Part shown: positions 1 to 6,130 of the stretch, one piece after another
Layout of the letters: each line of letters begins with the position of its first letter
How positions within the stretch are numbered: the first letter of the stretch is position 1
Source of the DNA: Rhodospirillales bacterium
GTDB taxonomy: Bacteria; Pseudomonadota; Alphaproteobacteria; Acetobacterales; Acetobacteraceae
NCBI GenBank assembly: GCA_028866335.1
Contig: JAGWIL010000104.1
Coordinates: 1 to 6,130, forward strand
DNA length: 6,130 bases
Reading direction: 5' to 3'
Translations under genes and position numbers: made by a program
Notes under the pieces: model-generated
Told to the model about the DNA's origin: nothing
The model's database searches: none
What the model saw: the letters and a program-made list of their open reading frames with translations, nothing else

Positions 1-13
1 CAAGTGCGTTCAT
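1..13 (-). CDS. Possible first codons of a minus-strand gene cut by the left edge
   Basis: The minus strand has ATG at 13-11 followed by AAC GCA CTT, reading M-N-A-L before the window ends. GGGGG (24-20) stands 6 nt upstream, at good ribosome-binding distance, and a 200-nt gap with no other gene separates this from gcvP. Four codons say nothing about function. The call rests only on the start codon, the ribosome-binding site and the position. Confidence 0.33.
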
Positions 14-136
14 TGCGAACCCCCAAACTAGTAGACAGCCTGTAGAACGCAGCACCGCGCTGCGCCCCCCTGGGCCAGTAGGGGGCGGCTTATGAGGCCA
101 TACCCCCCCTGATGCAAGTGATATTTTGGTACTGAC
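14..136. other. Non-coding stretch with GC-rich hairpins
   Basis: This part of the gap beyond the gcvP terminator holds no convincing gene. CGCAGC (48-53) pairs perfectly with GCTGCG (59-64) around a 5-nt loop. CGCCCCC (63-69) pairs with GGGGGCG (81-87), and a smaller CTG/CAG can stack inside its loop. The two hairpins share bases 63-64, so they compete. A further run of seven C lies at 103-109. No T run follows on either strand. If the minus-strand gene at the left edge is real, these hairpins lie in its leader. Confidence 0.4.
89..117 (-). promoter_or_regulatory. Possible promoter for a gene beyond the left edge
   Basis: On the minus strand TTGCAT (117-112) and CATAAG (94-89) are separated by 17 nt. 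They match the sigma-70 hexamers only at three and four of six positions. The position, after the gcvP terminator and before a plausible minus-strand start at 13, is the main reason to list it. The spacer contains a run of seven G, which is unusual for a promoter. Confidence 0.2.
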
Positions 137-195
137 CACGAAAAAATTTACACCCTGCCCCGCGTTGGGGAAATGCGGCTTTTTCGTGACAGGGC
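137..195 (-). terminator. Terminator-like structured region after gcvP
   Basis: About 30 nt after the gcvP stop, the minus-strand RNA can fold in two ways. One pairs GCCCTG (195-190) with CAGGGT (157-152), encloses a CCCC/GGGG hairpin (170-167 with 161-158) and is followed by GTAAATTTTTT, a run of six T. The other pairs CACGAAAAA (188-180) with TTTTTCGTG (145-137), nine perfect pairs, around the same inner hairpin. Either could end the gcv transcript. Stem and T run are not as closely joined as in a textbook terminator, so the call is moderate. Confidence 0.45.
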
Positions 196-221
196 AAAGA
201 AGAAACAAAAAACTTTCGGGC

Positions 222-3092
222 CTACTCCGCCGCCGCCAAATATGCCTCCAGCGGCGCACAGGAGCATATGAGGTTGCGGTCGCCATAAACATTGTCCACC
301 CGCTTAACCGGCGGCCAGTATTTCTGTGCAGCCACATAAGGCAACGGAAACGCCGCCACCTGCCGAGAATAAGCATGGCGCCAGTCCTCGCCCATCACCT
401 CTGCGGCAATATGCGGGGCGTTCTTCAGCGGGTTGTCATCCTTCGGCAACGCGCCGTTCGCCACCAGCGCAATCTCCGCCGCAATGCCCAGCATGGCATC
501 GCAGAAGCGGTCCATCTCCGCCTTGTCTTCGCTCTCGGTCGGCTCGATCATTAAAGTTCCCGCCACCGGCCAGGACATTGTGGGCGCATGGAACCCGTAA
601 TCGGCCAGCCGCTTGGCGATGTCTTCCACCTGCACACCAGAATTTGCCGCAAAGCCACGGCAATCCACGATGCATTCATGCGCCACCCGCCCCTGCGCCC
701 CGCGATACAGAATCGGGTAAGCCCCCTCCAACCGCCTGGCGATGTAGTTGGCGTTCAGAATCGCTACCTTTGTCGCCCGGGTAATGCCCTCCGGCCCCAT
801 TGCCCGGATATAGGCATAAGGGATGGGCAATATCAGCGCCGAGCCGAACGGTGCGGCTGAAACCGGGCCATAGCCGGTGGCGGGCCCGGCATCCGCGCGC
901 AGCGGGTGGCTGGGCAAATGCGGAGCCAGATGCGCCGCCACGCCAATGGGCCCAACCCCCGGCCCGCCGCCGCCATGCGGGATGCAGAAGGTCTTGTGCA
1001 GGTTCAAATGGCAAACATCCGCGCCGATGCTGGCCGGGCTGGTCAGCCCCACCTGGGCGTTCATGTTGGCGCCATCCATGTAAACCTGGCCGCCCGCCTT
1101 GTGCACCGCCTGGCAGATGTCGCGAATCGAGACCTCGAACACCCCATGCGTGCTGGGGTAGGTGATCATCAACGCGGCCAGGCGCTCGCCATGCTCCTCC
1201 ACCTTCTTGTGCAAATCCTCCACATCCACATTGCCATTGCGGTCACACCCCACCACCACAACCTTATAGCCCGCCATGGCGGCGGAGGCCGGGTTGGTGC
1301 CATGGGCGGAAGCCGGGATAAGGCAGATATTGCGCGTGCCTTCGCCAAGCGCCTCATGATACGCGCGGATGGCGAGCAGCCCGGCAAATTCGCCTTGCGC
1401 GCCCGAATTGGGCTGCAGGGAAACTGCCGCGAAGCCGGTGACTTCACATAGCAGCGCGGCAAGCTCGTCGATCAGCGCCTTGAACCCCTCCGTCTGGCTG
1501 GCCGGCGCAAATGGGTGCAGATTGGCGAATTCCGGCCAGGAGATGGCCGCCATCTCCACGGCGGCATTCAGCTTCATGGTGCAGGAACCGAGCGGGATCA
1601 TCGAGCGGTTAAGCGCGATATCCTTATCCTCAAGCCGCTTCATGTAACGCAGCATCAAATGCTCGGAATGATGCGCGGCAAACACCTCCTCGGTGCAAAA
1701 CCCGCTCTGGCGGGCCAGCTTTTCGGGGATGGAGGGTTGCGCTTCGGCCAGCTTCCCTCCGAACAGCCCGGCCAACGCCTCCAGCTCAGCCCGTGTCACG
1801 CTCTCATCCAGGCTGATGCCGATGCCCGTCTCATCAATCCGGCGCAGATTAAACCCGGCGGCTTCGGCATCCGCCATCAGCGCATCCGCTTTGGCCCCGG
1901 CCTCTATTGCCAGCGTGTCGAAATACGCAGCATGGCGCAGGGTGAACCCAGCCTTGCCCGCCGCCTCGGCCAGCAGCCGGGCCTGCAAATTCACCCGCCG
2001 GGCGATGGTCTTCAGCCCTTCCGGCCCATGCCAGGCGGCATAAAACCCGGCCATCACCGCCAGCAACACCTGGGCGGTGCAGATATTGCTCGTCGCCTTC
2101 TCGCGGCGGATATGCTGCTCGCGGGTTTGCAAGGCCAGGCGCATCGCCGGGCGCCCGGCGGCATCCACCGAAACGCCCACCAGCCGCCCCGGCATGGCGC
2201 GCTTGAAAGCATCGCGCGTGGCAAAAAACCCGGCATGCGGGCCGCCGAAACCCATCGGCACGCCAAAACGCTGGGCGGAGCCCACGGCAATATCCGCCCC
2301 CATTTCGCCCGGCGGCTTCAGTAGCGTCAGCGCCAGCAAATCGGCGCACACAATGCTCATCGCCCCGACAGACTGGGCGGCGGCAATCTCAGCGGAAATG
2401 TCCCGAACCTCCCCGGTGGAACCAGGATAATTCAGCACCAGCGCAAACGGCTTGGCGGCCTTAATCCCCACCGTATCGCCGGGGGCCACATCCACAATCT
2501 CCCAGCCCAGGGGCCAAGCGCGGGTGGCGATCACCGCGCGGGTTTGCGGGTGCACATCCTTTGCCACCGCAATCACCTTGCTGCCCGCCTTGTGCATGGC
2601 AAACGCCATCGCAACACCTTCCGCCGCCGCCGTGGCTTCATCCAGCAGCGAGGCATTGGCGATCTCCATGCCGGTGAGCGCGGCGACCATGGTCTGGAAG
2701 TTCAAAATGGCTTCCAGCCGCCCTTGGGAAATCTCCGCCTGATACGGCGTATAGGCCGTGTACCAGCCCGGATTTTCCAGAATGTTGCGCTGGATAACCG
2801 GCGGGGTGATGCTGCCATGATAGCCCAGCCCGATGAGCGATTTTTTCACCACATTGCGGCTGGCAAGGCCGCGCAGCCGCGCCAGCACGGCGGCTTCGTC
2901 CTCCGCTTGCGGCAACGCCAGGGCCGCGTTGGTGCGGATGCTCTCAGGGATGGTCTCGGCAATCAGCCCGTCCAGCCCCGGCGCGCCCACCAGCTTCAGC
3001 ATCGCCTCAATCTGCGCTTCATCCGGCCCAATATGGCGGGAGACGAAACCATCCGGCCGCTCCAATGCGGCCAGTTCGCTCAGCGCATTCAC
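222..3092 (-). CDS. gcvP: Glycine dehydrogenase (decarboxylating), P protein of the glycine cleavage system
   Basis: This PLP enzyme decarboxylates glycine and passes the aminomethyl group to the lipoyl arm of GcvH, releasing CO2 in the cytoplasm. The protein has 956 residues, the usual size of the single-chain proteobacterial form (the E. coli protein is about 957), so it is not split into the two subunits found in many other bacteria. Seen in the sequence: the N-terminal RHIGP motif (19-23), [13 protein letters not shown] at about 496-508 near the start of the second half, SAHGTNP (595-601), YMDGANMN (671-678), and [15 protein letters not shown], in which Lys700 matches the known PLP-binding lysine. 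The start is GTG at 3090-3092, overlapping the gcvH stop as GTGA. Only a weak GAG lies upstream, so translation is probably coupled to gcvH; the next in-frame Met (residue 31) lies inside the conserved N-terminus. It is the last gene of the operon. Identity is very secure, the exact start slightly less so. Confidence 0.97.
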   Translation of the reverse strand: MNALSELAALERPDGFVSRHIGPDEAQIEAMLKLVGAPGLDGLIAETIPESIRTNAALALPQAEDEAAVLARLRGLASRNVVKKSLIGLGYHGSITPPVIQRNILENPGWYTAYTPYQAEISQGRLEAILNFQTMVAALTGMEIANASLLDEATAAAEGVAMAFAMHKAGSKVIAVAKDVHPQTRAVIATRAWPLGWEIVDVAPGDTVGIKAAKPFALVLNYPGSTGEVRDISAEIAAAQSVGAMSIVCADLLALTLLKPPGEMGADIAVGSAQRFGVPMGFGGPHAGFFATRDAFKRAMPGRLVGVSVDAAGRPAMRLALQTREQHIRREKATSNICTAQVLLAVMAGFYAAWHGPEGLKTIARRVNLQARLLAEAAGKAGFTLRHAAYFDTLAIEAGAKADALMADAEAAGFNLRRIDETGIGISLDESVTRAELEALAGLFGGKLAEAQPSIPEKLARQSGFCTEEVFAAHHSEHLMLRYMKRLEDKDIALNRSMIPLGSCTMKLNAAVEMAAISWPEFANLHPFAPASQTEGFKALIDELAALLCEVTGFAAVSLQPNSGAQGEFAGLLAIRAYHEALGEGTRNICLIPASAHGTNPASAAMAGYKVVVVGCDRNGNVDVEDLHKKVEEHGERLAALMITYPSTHGVFEVSIRDICQAVHKAGGQVYMDGANMNAQVGLTSPASIGADVCHLNLHKTFCIPHGGGGPGVGPIGVAAHLAPHLPSHPLRADAGPATGYGPVSAAPFGSALILPIPYAYIRAMGPEGITRATKVAILNANYIARRLEGAYPILYRGAQGRVAHECIVDCRGFAANSGVQVEDIAKRLADYGFHAPTMSWPVAGTLMIEPTESEDKAEMDRFCDAMLGIAAEIALVANGALPKDDNPLKNAPHIAAEVMGEDWRHAYSRQVAAFPLPYVAAQKYWPPVKRVDNVYGDRNLICSCAPLEAYLAAAE

Positions 3093-3469
3093 GCGAGCGT
3101 ACTCAGAAATTCGTCATAACCCGCACGGTCCAGCAGCTCGGTCAGCCCGGCCGGGTCTTGCAGGCGCAGCTTGAAGAACCAGCCTTCACCCTCGGCGGCT
3201 TCGTTCACCTTGGCTGGCGCATCCACAATCGCCTGGTTAACCTCGGCCACCGTGCCGGTCAGCGGCGCGTACACGTCAGATGCCGCTTTTACGCTTTCCA
3301 CCACGGCGCAGGCCTCGCCCTTGGCGACATTGCGCCCCAGCTCCGGCAGCTCGACGAACACGATATCACCCAGCGCCTCCTGCGCATGGGCGGTAATGCC
3401 GATTGTCACCAGCCCATCCGCTTCCACCGCCACCCATTCATGGTCCTTGGAATAAAAAATTTGCGACAT
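3089..3469 (-). CDS. gcvH: Glycine cleavage system H protein (lipoyl carrier)
   Basis: GcvH is the small shuttle protein whose lipoylated lysine carries the aminomethyl intermediate from GcvP to GcvT and is then reoxidised by the L protein. The product has 126 residues, a normal length. The N-terminus [13 protein letters not shown] is the typical H-protein opening, and the lipoylation motif [18 protein letters not shown] places the modified lysine at residue 61. A longer reading from 3508 would add 13 residues and overlap the gcvT end; I prefer ATG at 3467-3469 because AAGGAAG lies at the right distance upstream (about 7 nt) and because the protein then starts as family members do. The gene lies 13 nt after gcvT, and its ribosome-binding site starts almost at the gcvT stop. 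It overlaps gcvP by 4 nt. The lipoate synthesis or attachment enzymes it needs are not in the window. Confidence 0.97.
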   Translation of the reverse strand: MSQIFYSKDHEWVAVEADGLVTIGITAHAQEALGDIVFVELPELGRNVAKGEACAVVESVKAASDVYAPLTGTVAEVNQAIVDAPAKVNEAAEGEGWFFKLRLQDPAGLTELLDRAGYDEFLSTLA

Positions 3470-3482
3470 GAGTAGCTTCCTT

Positions 3483-4535
3483 TCAGCGGACGTAGTTATG
3501 AGGAACAAACGGTAACGCCGAGACCGTTCCGGCCAGCGGCTTGTCGCGCACGATCAAATCGAGCGCCGTGCCAATCTTGGCGCAGTCAGCCCGCACATAG
3601 CCCAGCGCGATGGGCGCGTTCAGGGTGGGGGAAAATACGCCGGAGGTCACACGGCCAATAGCCTCACCACCTGGCAGGCGGATTTCAGCTCCCGCACGGG
3701 CAGGTGCCCTGCCCTCCAGCTTAATGCCCACCAGGCTTTCCGTGGTGCCCTCGGCCAGCGCCTTGTTCACCGCTTTGGCCCCCAGGAAATGCCCATCCGC
3801 CAGCCGTTTTTTGGAAAGTGCGAAGCCCAGCCCAGCGGCGACGGGGTTGGTGGTCTCGTCGATATCGTTGCCGTAAAGGCACAGCCCTGCTTCCAGCCGT
3901 AGCGAATCCCGCGCCCCCAGCCCGGCGGGCACAGCGCCGCGGGCCAGCAGCAACTCCGCCAGCGCCTCGCCATCAAACCCCGCACAGCCGATTTCGAACC
4001 CATCCTCGCCGGTATAGCCGGAGCGGGTGACGATGCAGTCAATGTCTACGATTCGCACCGGCGCGGCATCCATGAATTTCAGATGCTCCGCCTCAGGCAG
4101 AACTTCCACCGCTTTCGGGCCTTGCAGGGCCAGCAACGCGCGGCCGAACCGCGTCGTCACCGCCACGCCATGGCTGCGCATATGTGCCACATCGGCTTCC
4201 TTGCGGCTGGCATTCAGCACCACCTGCACATACGCGCCAAGATTAGCCACCATCAGATCATCCAGAATCCCGCCCACCTCATTCAGCAGCAGCGTGTAGC
4301 GTTGGCGGCCCGGTTTCAGCCCGGCAATGTCGCCCGGCACCAGGTGGGAAAATACCTCGATCTCCGCAATTTCCGCCTGCCCCATATGGGAGACATCAAA
4401 CAGCGCGGCGCCAGTGCGGCAGGCCAGATGCTCCGCCATGATGCCTTGATATTGCAGCGGCATCTCATAGCCCGCGAATTCCACCATGCGCGCGCCCAGG
4501 CGGCGGTGCAAAGCATCCAATGGTGATTTGGCCAT
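3483..4535 (-). CDS. gcvT: Aminomethyltransferase, T protein of the glycine cleavage system
   Basis: GcvT takes the aminomethyl group from lipoylated GcvH and transfers it to tetrahydrofolate, giving 5,10-methylene-tetrahydrofolate and ammonia. The product has 350 residues, slightly short for the family (about 360-375) but with all regions present. Visible motifs are ARMVEFAGYEMPLQY (15-29), DVSHMG (47-52), the conserved acidic turn GGILDD (88-93), SGYTGEDGFEI (172-182), GLGARDSLRLEAGLCLYG (205-222) and RVTSGVFSPTL (295-305). Folate-dependent relatives such as YgfZ, sarcosine oxidase or dimethylglycine dehydrogenase modules are unlikely, given these motifs and the gcvH and gcvP neighbours. 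ATG at 4533-4535 is preceded by AGGGGG with 5 nt spacing, a strong ribosome-binding site. It is the first gene of the operon and sits directly behind the glycine riboswitch. Confidence 0.96.
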   Translation of the reverse strand: MAKSPLDALHRRLGARMVEFAGYEMPLQYQGIMAEHLACRTGAALFDVSHMGQAEIAEIEVFSHLVPGDIAGLKPGRQRYTLLLNEVGGILDDLMVANLGAYVQVVLNASRKEADVAHMRSHGVAVTTRFGRALLALQGPKAVEVLPEAEHLKFMDAAPVRIVDIDCIVTRSGYTGEDGFEIGCAGFDGEALAELLLARGAVPAGLGARDSLRLEAGLCLYGNDIDETTNPVAAGLGFALSKKRLADGHFLGAKAVNKALAEGTTESLVGIKLEGRAPARAGAEIRLPGGEAIGRVTSGVFSPTLNAPIALGYVRADCAKIGTALDLIVRDKPLAGTVSALPFVPHNYVR

Positions 4536-4540
4536 GAAAA

Positions 4541-4546
4541 CCCCCT
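4541..4546 (-). promoter_or_regulatory. Ribosome-binding site of gcvT
   Basis: The minus strand reads AGGGGG, five bases before the gcvT ATG. It is the likely point where the riboswitch acts if control is translational, because there is no U-tract terminator in the leader. The leader also holds C runs inside both aptamers (GGCCCCCGG in aptamer 1, TTCCCCCGCC in aptamer 2) that could in principle pair with it in the glycine-free state; this is an inference. Confidence 0.7.
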
Positions 4547-4550
4547 ATCC

Positions 4551-4587
4551 GTCAGTTCACCCGGCTTACACCGCCGGAAGTGCTGAC
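4551..4587 (-). promoter_or_regulatory. Stem-loop in the riboswitch expression platform
   Basis: Between aptamer 2 and the gcvT ribosome-binding site the RNA can form an interrupted hairpin. The outer stem is GTCAG/CTGAC (4587-4583 with 4555-4551), a middle CAC/GTG lies between 2-nt bulges, and the inner stem is CCGGC/GCCGG (4577-4573 with 4565-4561) with a 7-nt loop. No run of U follows it, so it is not a classic intrinsic terminator. The strong AGGGGG ribosome-binding site begins about 5 nt after it. This suggests control of translation start rather than of termination, but which partner would hide the ribosome-binding site is not clear from the sequence. Confidence 0.5.
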
Positions 4588-4591
4588 CCCC

Positions 4592-4768
4592 CTCTGTCTT
4601 GTGACCTGAGAGATTCGGGCCAAAGCCCTTACTCCGTCGGTGCGGCGGGGGAATCCCGCCAGCTTTCCAGAGTGCCCAATGCGGTTACGCAGTCCTTTTG
4701 CCTGAGCGGTTCCGGGGGCCGGTTGCGCCTTCGGCGGTGGAAGTAAAAACCTCCACTCTCTCCTGCGT
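4592..4768 (-). ncRNA. Tandem glycine riboswitch (two aptamers) in the gcvTHP leader
   Basis: Read on the minus strand, the gcvT leader carries two glycine-aptamer units in a row. Aptamer 1 (4768-4687) is closed by a perfect 6-bp P1, ACGCAG (4768-4763) with CTGCGT (4692-4687). It contains a GTGGAGG/CTTCCAC stem (4756-4750 with 4743-4737), then CCGAAGGCGCAA and GCTCAGGCAAAAGGAC, which match the conserved core. Aptamer 2 (4672-4592) is closed by CTCTG/CAGAG (4672-4668 with 4596-4592). It has a 6-bp GGCGGG/CCCGCC stem (4660-4655 with 4649-4644), then CCGACGGAGTAAGG and CTCTCAGGTCACAAGACAGAG. About 14 nt link the two. Known glycine riboswitches of this type usually switch on gcv genes when glycine binds, and the gcvT gene 57 nt downstream fits. 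The fold was made by eye; the class call is firm, the exact ends are not. Confidence 0.93.
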
Positions 4769-4787
4769 CCACGTAAGGACAACTCCC

Positions 4788-4806
4788 TTTTGCCCCAGGG
4801 CCAAAA
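4788..4806. promoter_or_regulatory. Near-perfect 19-bp palindrome between gcvT and the ABC ATPase gene, possible operator
   Basis: The sequence TTTTGCCCCAGGGCCAAAA equals its reverse complement at 16 of 19 positions; the exceptions are the central base and one symmetric pair. It lies in the short divergent spacer, about 20 nt upstream of the riboswitch aptamers and about 50 nt upstream of the ABC gene start. As RNA the central loop would be too tight for a full stem, so a dimeric DNA-binding protein site is a more natural reading than a hairpin. No regulator is identified, and I see no convincing -35/-10 pair on either strand of this spacer. Confidence 0.35.
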
Positions 4807-4858
4807 ATTTGCAAAGCTGAAATTAACGCGACGCTGGAAAAACAGATCGAGGCCCATA

Positions 4859-5641
4859 ATGAGCGAAAACACCCTGGCTGCTGCACTCGTGGTAGAGGAC
4901 ATCCATAAATCTTTCGGAACGGTGGAGGTGTTGAAAGGCGTCTCCGTCACCGCGCGGGACCAGGACGTGATCGCCATTCTCGGCTCCTCCGGCTCTGGCA
5001 AAAGCACATTCCTGCGTTGCATCAATATGCTGGAAATGCCGGACAGGGGCAGCGTTTCCATAAAAGGAGAGACCATCGCGCTGCGGGAGGGCAAAAACGG
5101 CCGCGCCTGCGCCAACCCCCAGCAGCTTGAACGCCTGCGCTCCCGGCTTTCCATGGTGTTCCAGCAGTTCAATCTCTGGGGCCACATGACCGTGCTGCAA
5201 AACGTGATGGAAGCGCCGGTGCATGTACTGAAACAGGACAAGAAAACCGCGCGGGACAAAGCCGCAGCCATGCTGGAAAAAGTAGGGCTTTCCGCCAAAC
5301 TGGATGCCTTCCCCGCCCAGCTTTCCGGCGGGCAGCAGCAGCGTGTGGCCATTGCCCGCGCCTTGGCGATGGAACCCGAAGTGTTGTTGTTCGACGAACC
5401 AACCTCCGCCCTGGACCCGGAGCTGGTGGGCGAGGTGCTGAAAGTGATGCGCCAGCTTGCCCAGGAAGGCCGGACAATGCTGGTCGTGACCCACGAAATG
5501 GGCTTTGCCCGCGAGGTGGCAAGCCGGGTGATGTTTCTGCACAAAGGCCAGACCGAGGAGGAAGGCGTGCCAGCCGAGATGTTCACCCACCCGAAAACCG
5601 AGCGGTTTCAGCAATTCCTGTCCAGCACATTGAAACACTGA
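4859..5641 (+). CDS. ABC transporter ATP-binding protein, polar amino-acid uptake type (HisP/OccP/ArtP-like)
   Basis: This is the cytoplasmic ATPase that would drive a membrane importer for a polar amino acid or a related compound. The product has 260 residues, the usual size. In order: Walker [10 protein letters not shown] (42-50), Q-loop FQQFNLW (101-107), signature LSGGQQQR (155-162), Walker B with catalytic Glu, VLLFDEP (175-181, Glu180), D-loop SALD (183-186) and switch His212 in VTHEMGFA. The [17 protein letters not shown] stretch and the ending [12 protein letters not shown] are typical of the histidine/arginine/opine/lysine subgroup, so the substrate is probably an amino acid, but which one cannot be told. 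The start ATG at 4859 is chosen over an upstream TTG (4790) because GAGG lies 6 nt before it and the family starts here. No permease or binding-protein gene adjoins it in the window: gcvT is divergent upstream and a response regulator follows after 70 nt. Confidence 0.93.
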   Translation: MSENTLAAALVVEDIHKSFGTVEVLKGVSVTARDQDVIAILGSSGSGKSTFLRCINMLEMPDRGSVSIKGETIALREGKNGRACANPQQLERLRSRLSMVFQQFNLWGHMTVLQNVMEAPVHVLKQDKKTARDKAAAMLEKVGLSAKLDAFPAQLSGGQQQRVAIARALAMEPEVLLFDEPTSALDPELVGEVLKVMRQLAQEGRTMLVVTHEMGFAREVASRVMFLHKGQTEEEGVPAEMFTHPKTERFQQFLSSTLKH

Positions 5642-5682
5642 GCGACGGGATTGCGCTAGACAACGCCCGGCCCCAGATACTC

Positions 5683-5688
5683 TCTAAT
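5683..5688 (+). promoter_or_regulatory. Possible -10 promoter element for the response regulator gene
   Basis: TCTAAT matches the sigma-70 -10 consensus TATAAT at five of six positions and lies in an AT-rich patch just before the response regulator. The best -35-like hexamer, TAGACA at 5657-5662, is 20 nt away, too far for a good promoter. Transcription from here would leave a leader of only about 17 nt. This is a weak call; the gene may instead be read through from the ABC gene. Confidence 0.22.
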
Positions 5689-5709
5689 TCGAATATTGGA
5701 TTAGTTTTT
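5684..5709 (+). terminator. Weak terminator-like inverted repeat before the response regulator
   Basis: CTAATTC (5684-5690) can pair with GGATTAG (5698-5704), seven pairs including one G-U, around a 7-nt loop. TTTTT (5705-5709) follows directly. That is the layout of an intrinsic terminator for the ABC gene, but the stem is AT-rich and weak, and the T run ends two bases before the next start codon. It could equally be a protein-binding site or an incidental repeat overlapping the promoter region. Confidence 0.3.
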
Positions 5710-5711
5710 AA

Positions 5712-6107
5712 ATGCTTCCCGCCGGTCAACTCAGCGATAATTTTACCCCGAACCAGGTGCTTCTGGTTGAAGACGAACCAATTATTCGCATGTTGCTGGC
5801 GGAAGAACTGCGCGCTGTTGGGCTTAGCGTGGTGGAGGCAAGCAATGCCGACGAAGCGTGGCGCTTTTTGCAGGCGGGCGGCAAGCCAGACCTCATTCTC
5901 ACGGATATTGCCATGCCTGGTTCCATGGATGGTGCGGAGCTGATGAGCCGGGTGATTAAAAACTACCCCTTCATTAAGCGCATAATTACCTCCGCCAATC
6001 CCGGCCCACGGAATATTCTGGAACTGGGGCGTTTTTTACCAAAACCTTACCGGCTGGAAGCCGCGGCAAAAATGGCGCTTGAGACATTGAGGATGAACCC
6101 CGCATGA
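5712..6107 (+). CDS. Single-domain response regulator (receiver domain only)
   Basis: The product is a 131-residue CheY-like receiver with no output domain, so it should act by protein contact after phosphorylation by a histidine kinase or as a step in a phosphorelay. Seen: hydrophobic strand and acidic cluster VLLVEDEP (16-23), phospho-acceptor Asp65 in LILTDIAMPG (61-70), the Ser/Thr switch position in IITSA (Ser94), and the conserved lysine in FLPKPY (Lys111). The gap between Ser94 and Lys111 is shorter than in CheY, as is common in alphaproteobacterial receivers that end in FLPKPY. About 15 residues precede the receiver. The ATG at 5712 has no good ribosome-binding site: GGA is 11 nt away and TTTTTAA lies in between. 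The stop overlaps the next start in ATGA, which suggests a shared operon and function. The partner kinase is not visible. Confidence 0.9.
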   Translation: MLPAGQLSDNFTPNQVLLVEDEPIIRMLLAEELRAVGLSVVEASNADEAWRFLQAGGKPDLILTDIAMPGSMDGAELMSRVIKNYPFIKRIITSANPGPRNILELGRFLPKPYRLEAAAKMALETLRMNPA

Positions 6108-6130
6108 GCGAAACCATACGCGTGCTGCTG
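6104..6130 (+). CDS. Start of an unidentified gene, cut by the right edge
   Basis: An ATG at 6104 overlaps the response regulator stop codon (ATGA) and opens a frame that reads MSETIRVLL to the end of the window. GAGG at 6089-6092 is a possible ribosome-binding site, though its 11-nt spacing is long. The 4-nt overlap is a usual sign of translational coupling. Nine residues cannot identify the protein. The pattern of a short polar start followed by IRVLL is seen in some response regulators, so a second signalling protein is a possibility, but only that. Confidence 0.6.

Noticed and set aside
1..136. Possible small structured RNA gene (SRP RNA or tmRNA-like) in the GC-rich gap
   Set aside because: The hairpins are real, but I find none of the conserved core sequences of SRP RNA, tmRNA or RNase P RNA on either strand.
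1515..2324. A 269-codon open frame on the plus strand inside gcvP
   Set aside because: It mirrors the conserved gcvP coding sequence, shows no family motif and is rich in Arg, Gly, His and Gln, as antisense frames in GC-rich genes usually are.
3470..3508. Longer gcvH start giving 13 extra residues
   Set aside because: The extension overlaps the end of gcvT. The ATG at 3469 has a better ribosome-binding site and gives the standard H-protein N-terminus.
4592..4612. Altered core in aptamer 2 (CAGGTCACAAGACAGAG instead of the usual AAAGGACAG pattern) as a sign of a dead aptamer
   Set aside because: The CTCTCAGG and GACAGAG blocks and the P1 stem are intact, and the bases between them vary among glycine riboswitches, so loss of function cannot be claimed.
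4790..4858. N-terminal extension of the ABC ATPase from a TTG codon
   Set aside because: The added 23 residues are basic and unlike the family, they run through the palindrome region, and the ATG at 4859 has its own ribosome-binding site.
4552..5586. A 344-codon open frame on the minus strand antisense to the ABC ATPase gene and running through the riboswitch
   Set aside because: Its translation is low-complexity and Ser/Arg-rich with no recognisable domain. The opposite strand encodes a complete ATPase with every motif, and part of the frame is riboswitch. It is a byproduct of GC-rich codon use.

Overview
The window looks like an ordinary chromosomal segment of a fairly GC-rich (about 60% by eye) alphaproteobacterium, perhaps of the Acetobacteraceae. 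That placement is an impression from protein style, a full-length single-chain GcvP and the gcvT-gcvH-gcvP order; it was not tested by any search.

About three quarters of the window is a glycine cleavage operon on the minus strand. Read in its own direction, it begins with a tandem glycine riboswitch (about 4592-4768) and an expression platform (4536-4591). Then come gcvT (4535-3483), gcvH (3469-3089) and gcvP (3092-222), all complete and tightly packed: 13 nt separate gcvT from gcvH, and gcvH and gcvP overlap by 4 nt in GTGA. The three products are the T, H and P proteins of the glycine cleavage system. Together with dihydrolipoyl dehydrogenase (L protein, not in the window) they split glycine into CO2, NH3 and 5,10-methylene-tetrahydrofolate. 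The riboswitch should raise expression when glycine is abundant. A terminator-like structure (about 137-195) follows gcvP. Past it is a 200-bp gap with GC-rich hairpins and perhaps the first codons of another minus-strand gene leaving the left edge.

On the plus strand, divergent from gcvT, a complete ABC transporter ATPase (4859-5641) resembles polar amino-acid uptake ATPases of the HisP/OccP/ArtP type. It has no permease or binding protein beside it in the window. After a 70-bp gap come a stand-alone receiver-domain response regulator (5712-6107) and, overlapping its stop codon in ATGA, the first nine codons of another gene cut by the right edge.

I see no mobile element, CRISPR array, tRNA or rRNA. 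The points most worth a second look are non-coding: the riboswitch and its U-tract-less expression-platform hairpin, a near-perfect 19-bp palindrome between the divergent operons (4788-4806), and an inverted repeat just before the response regulator.
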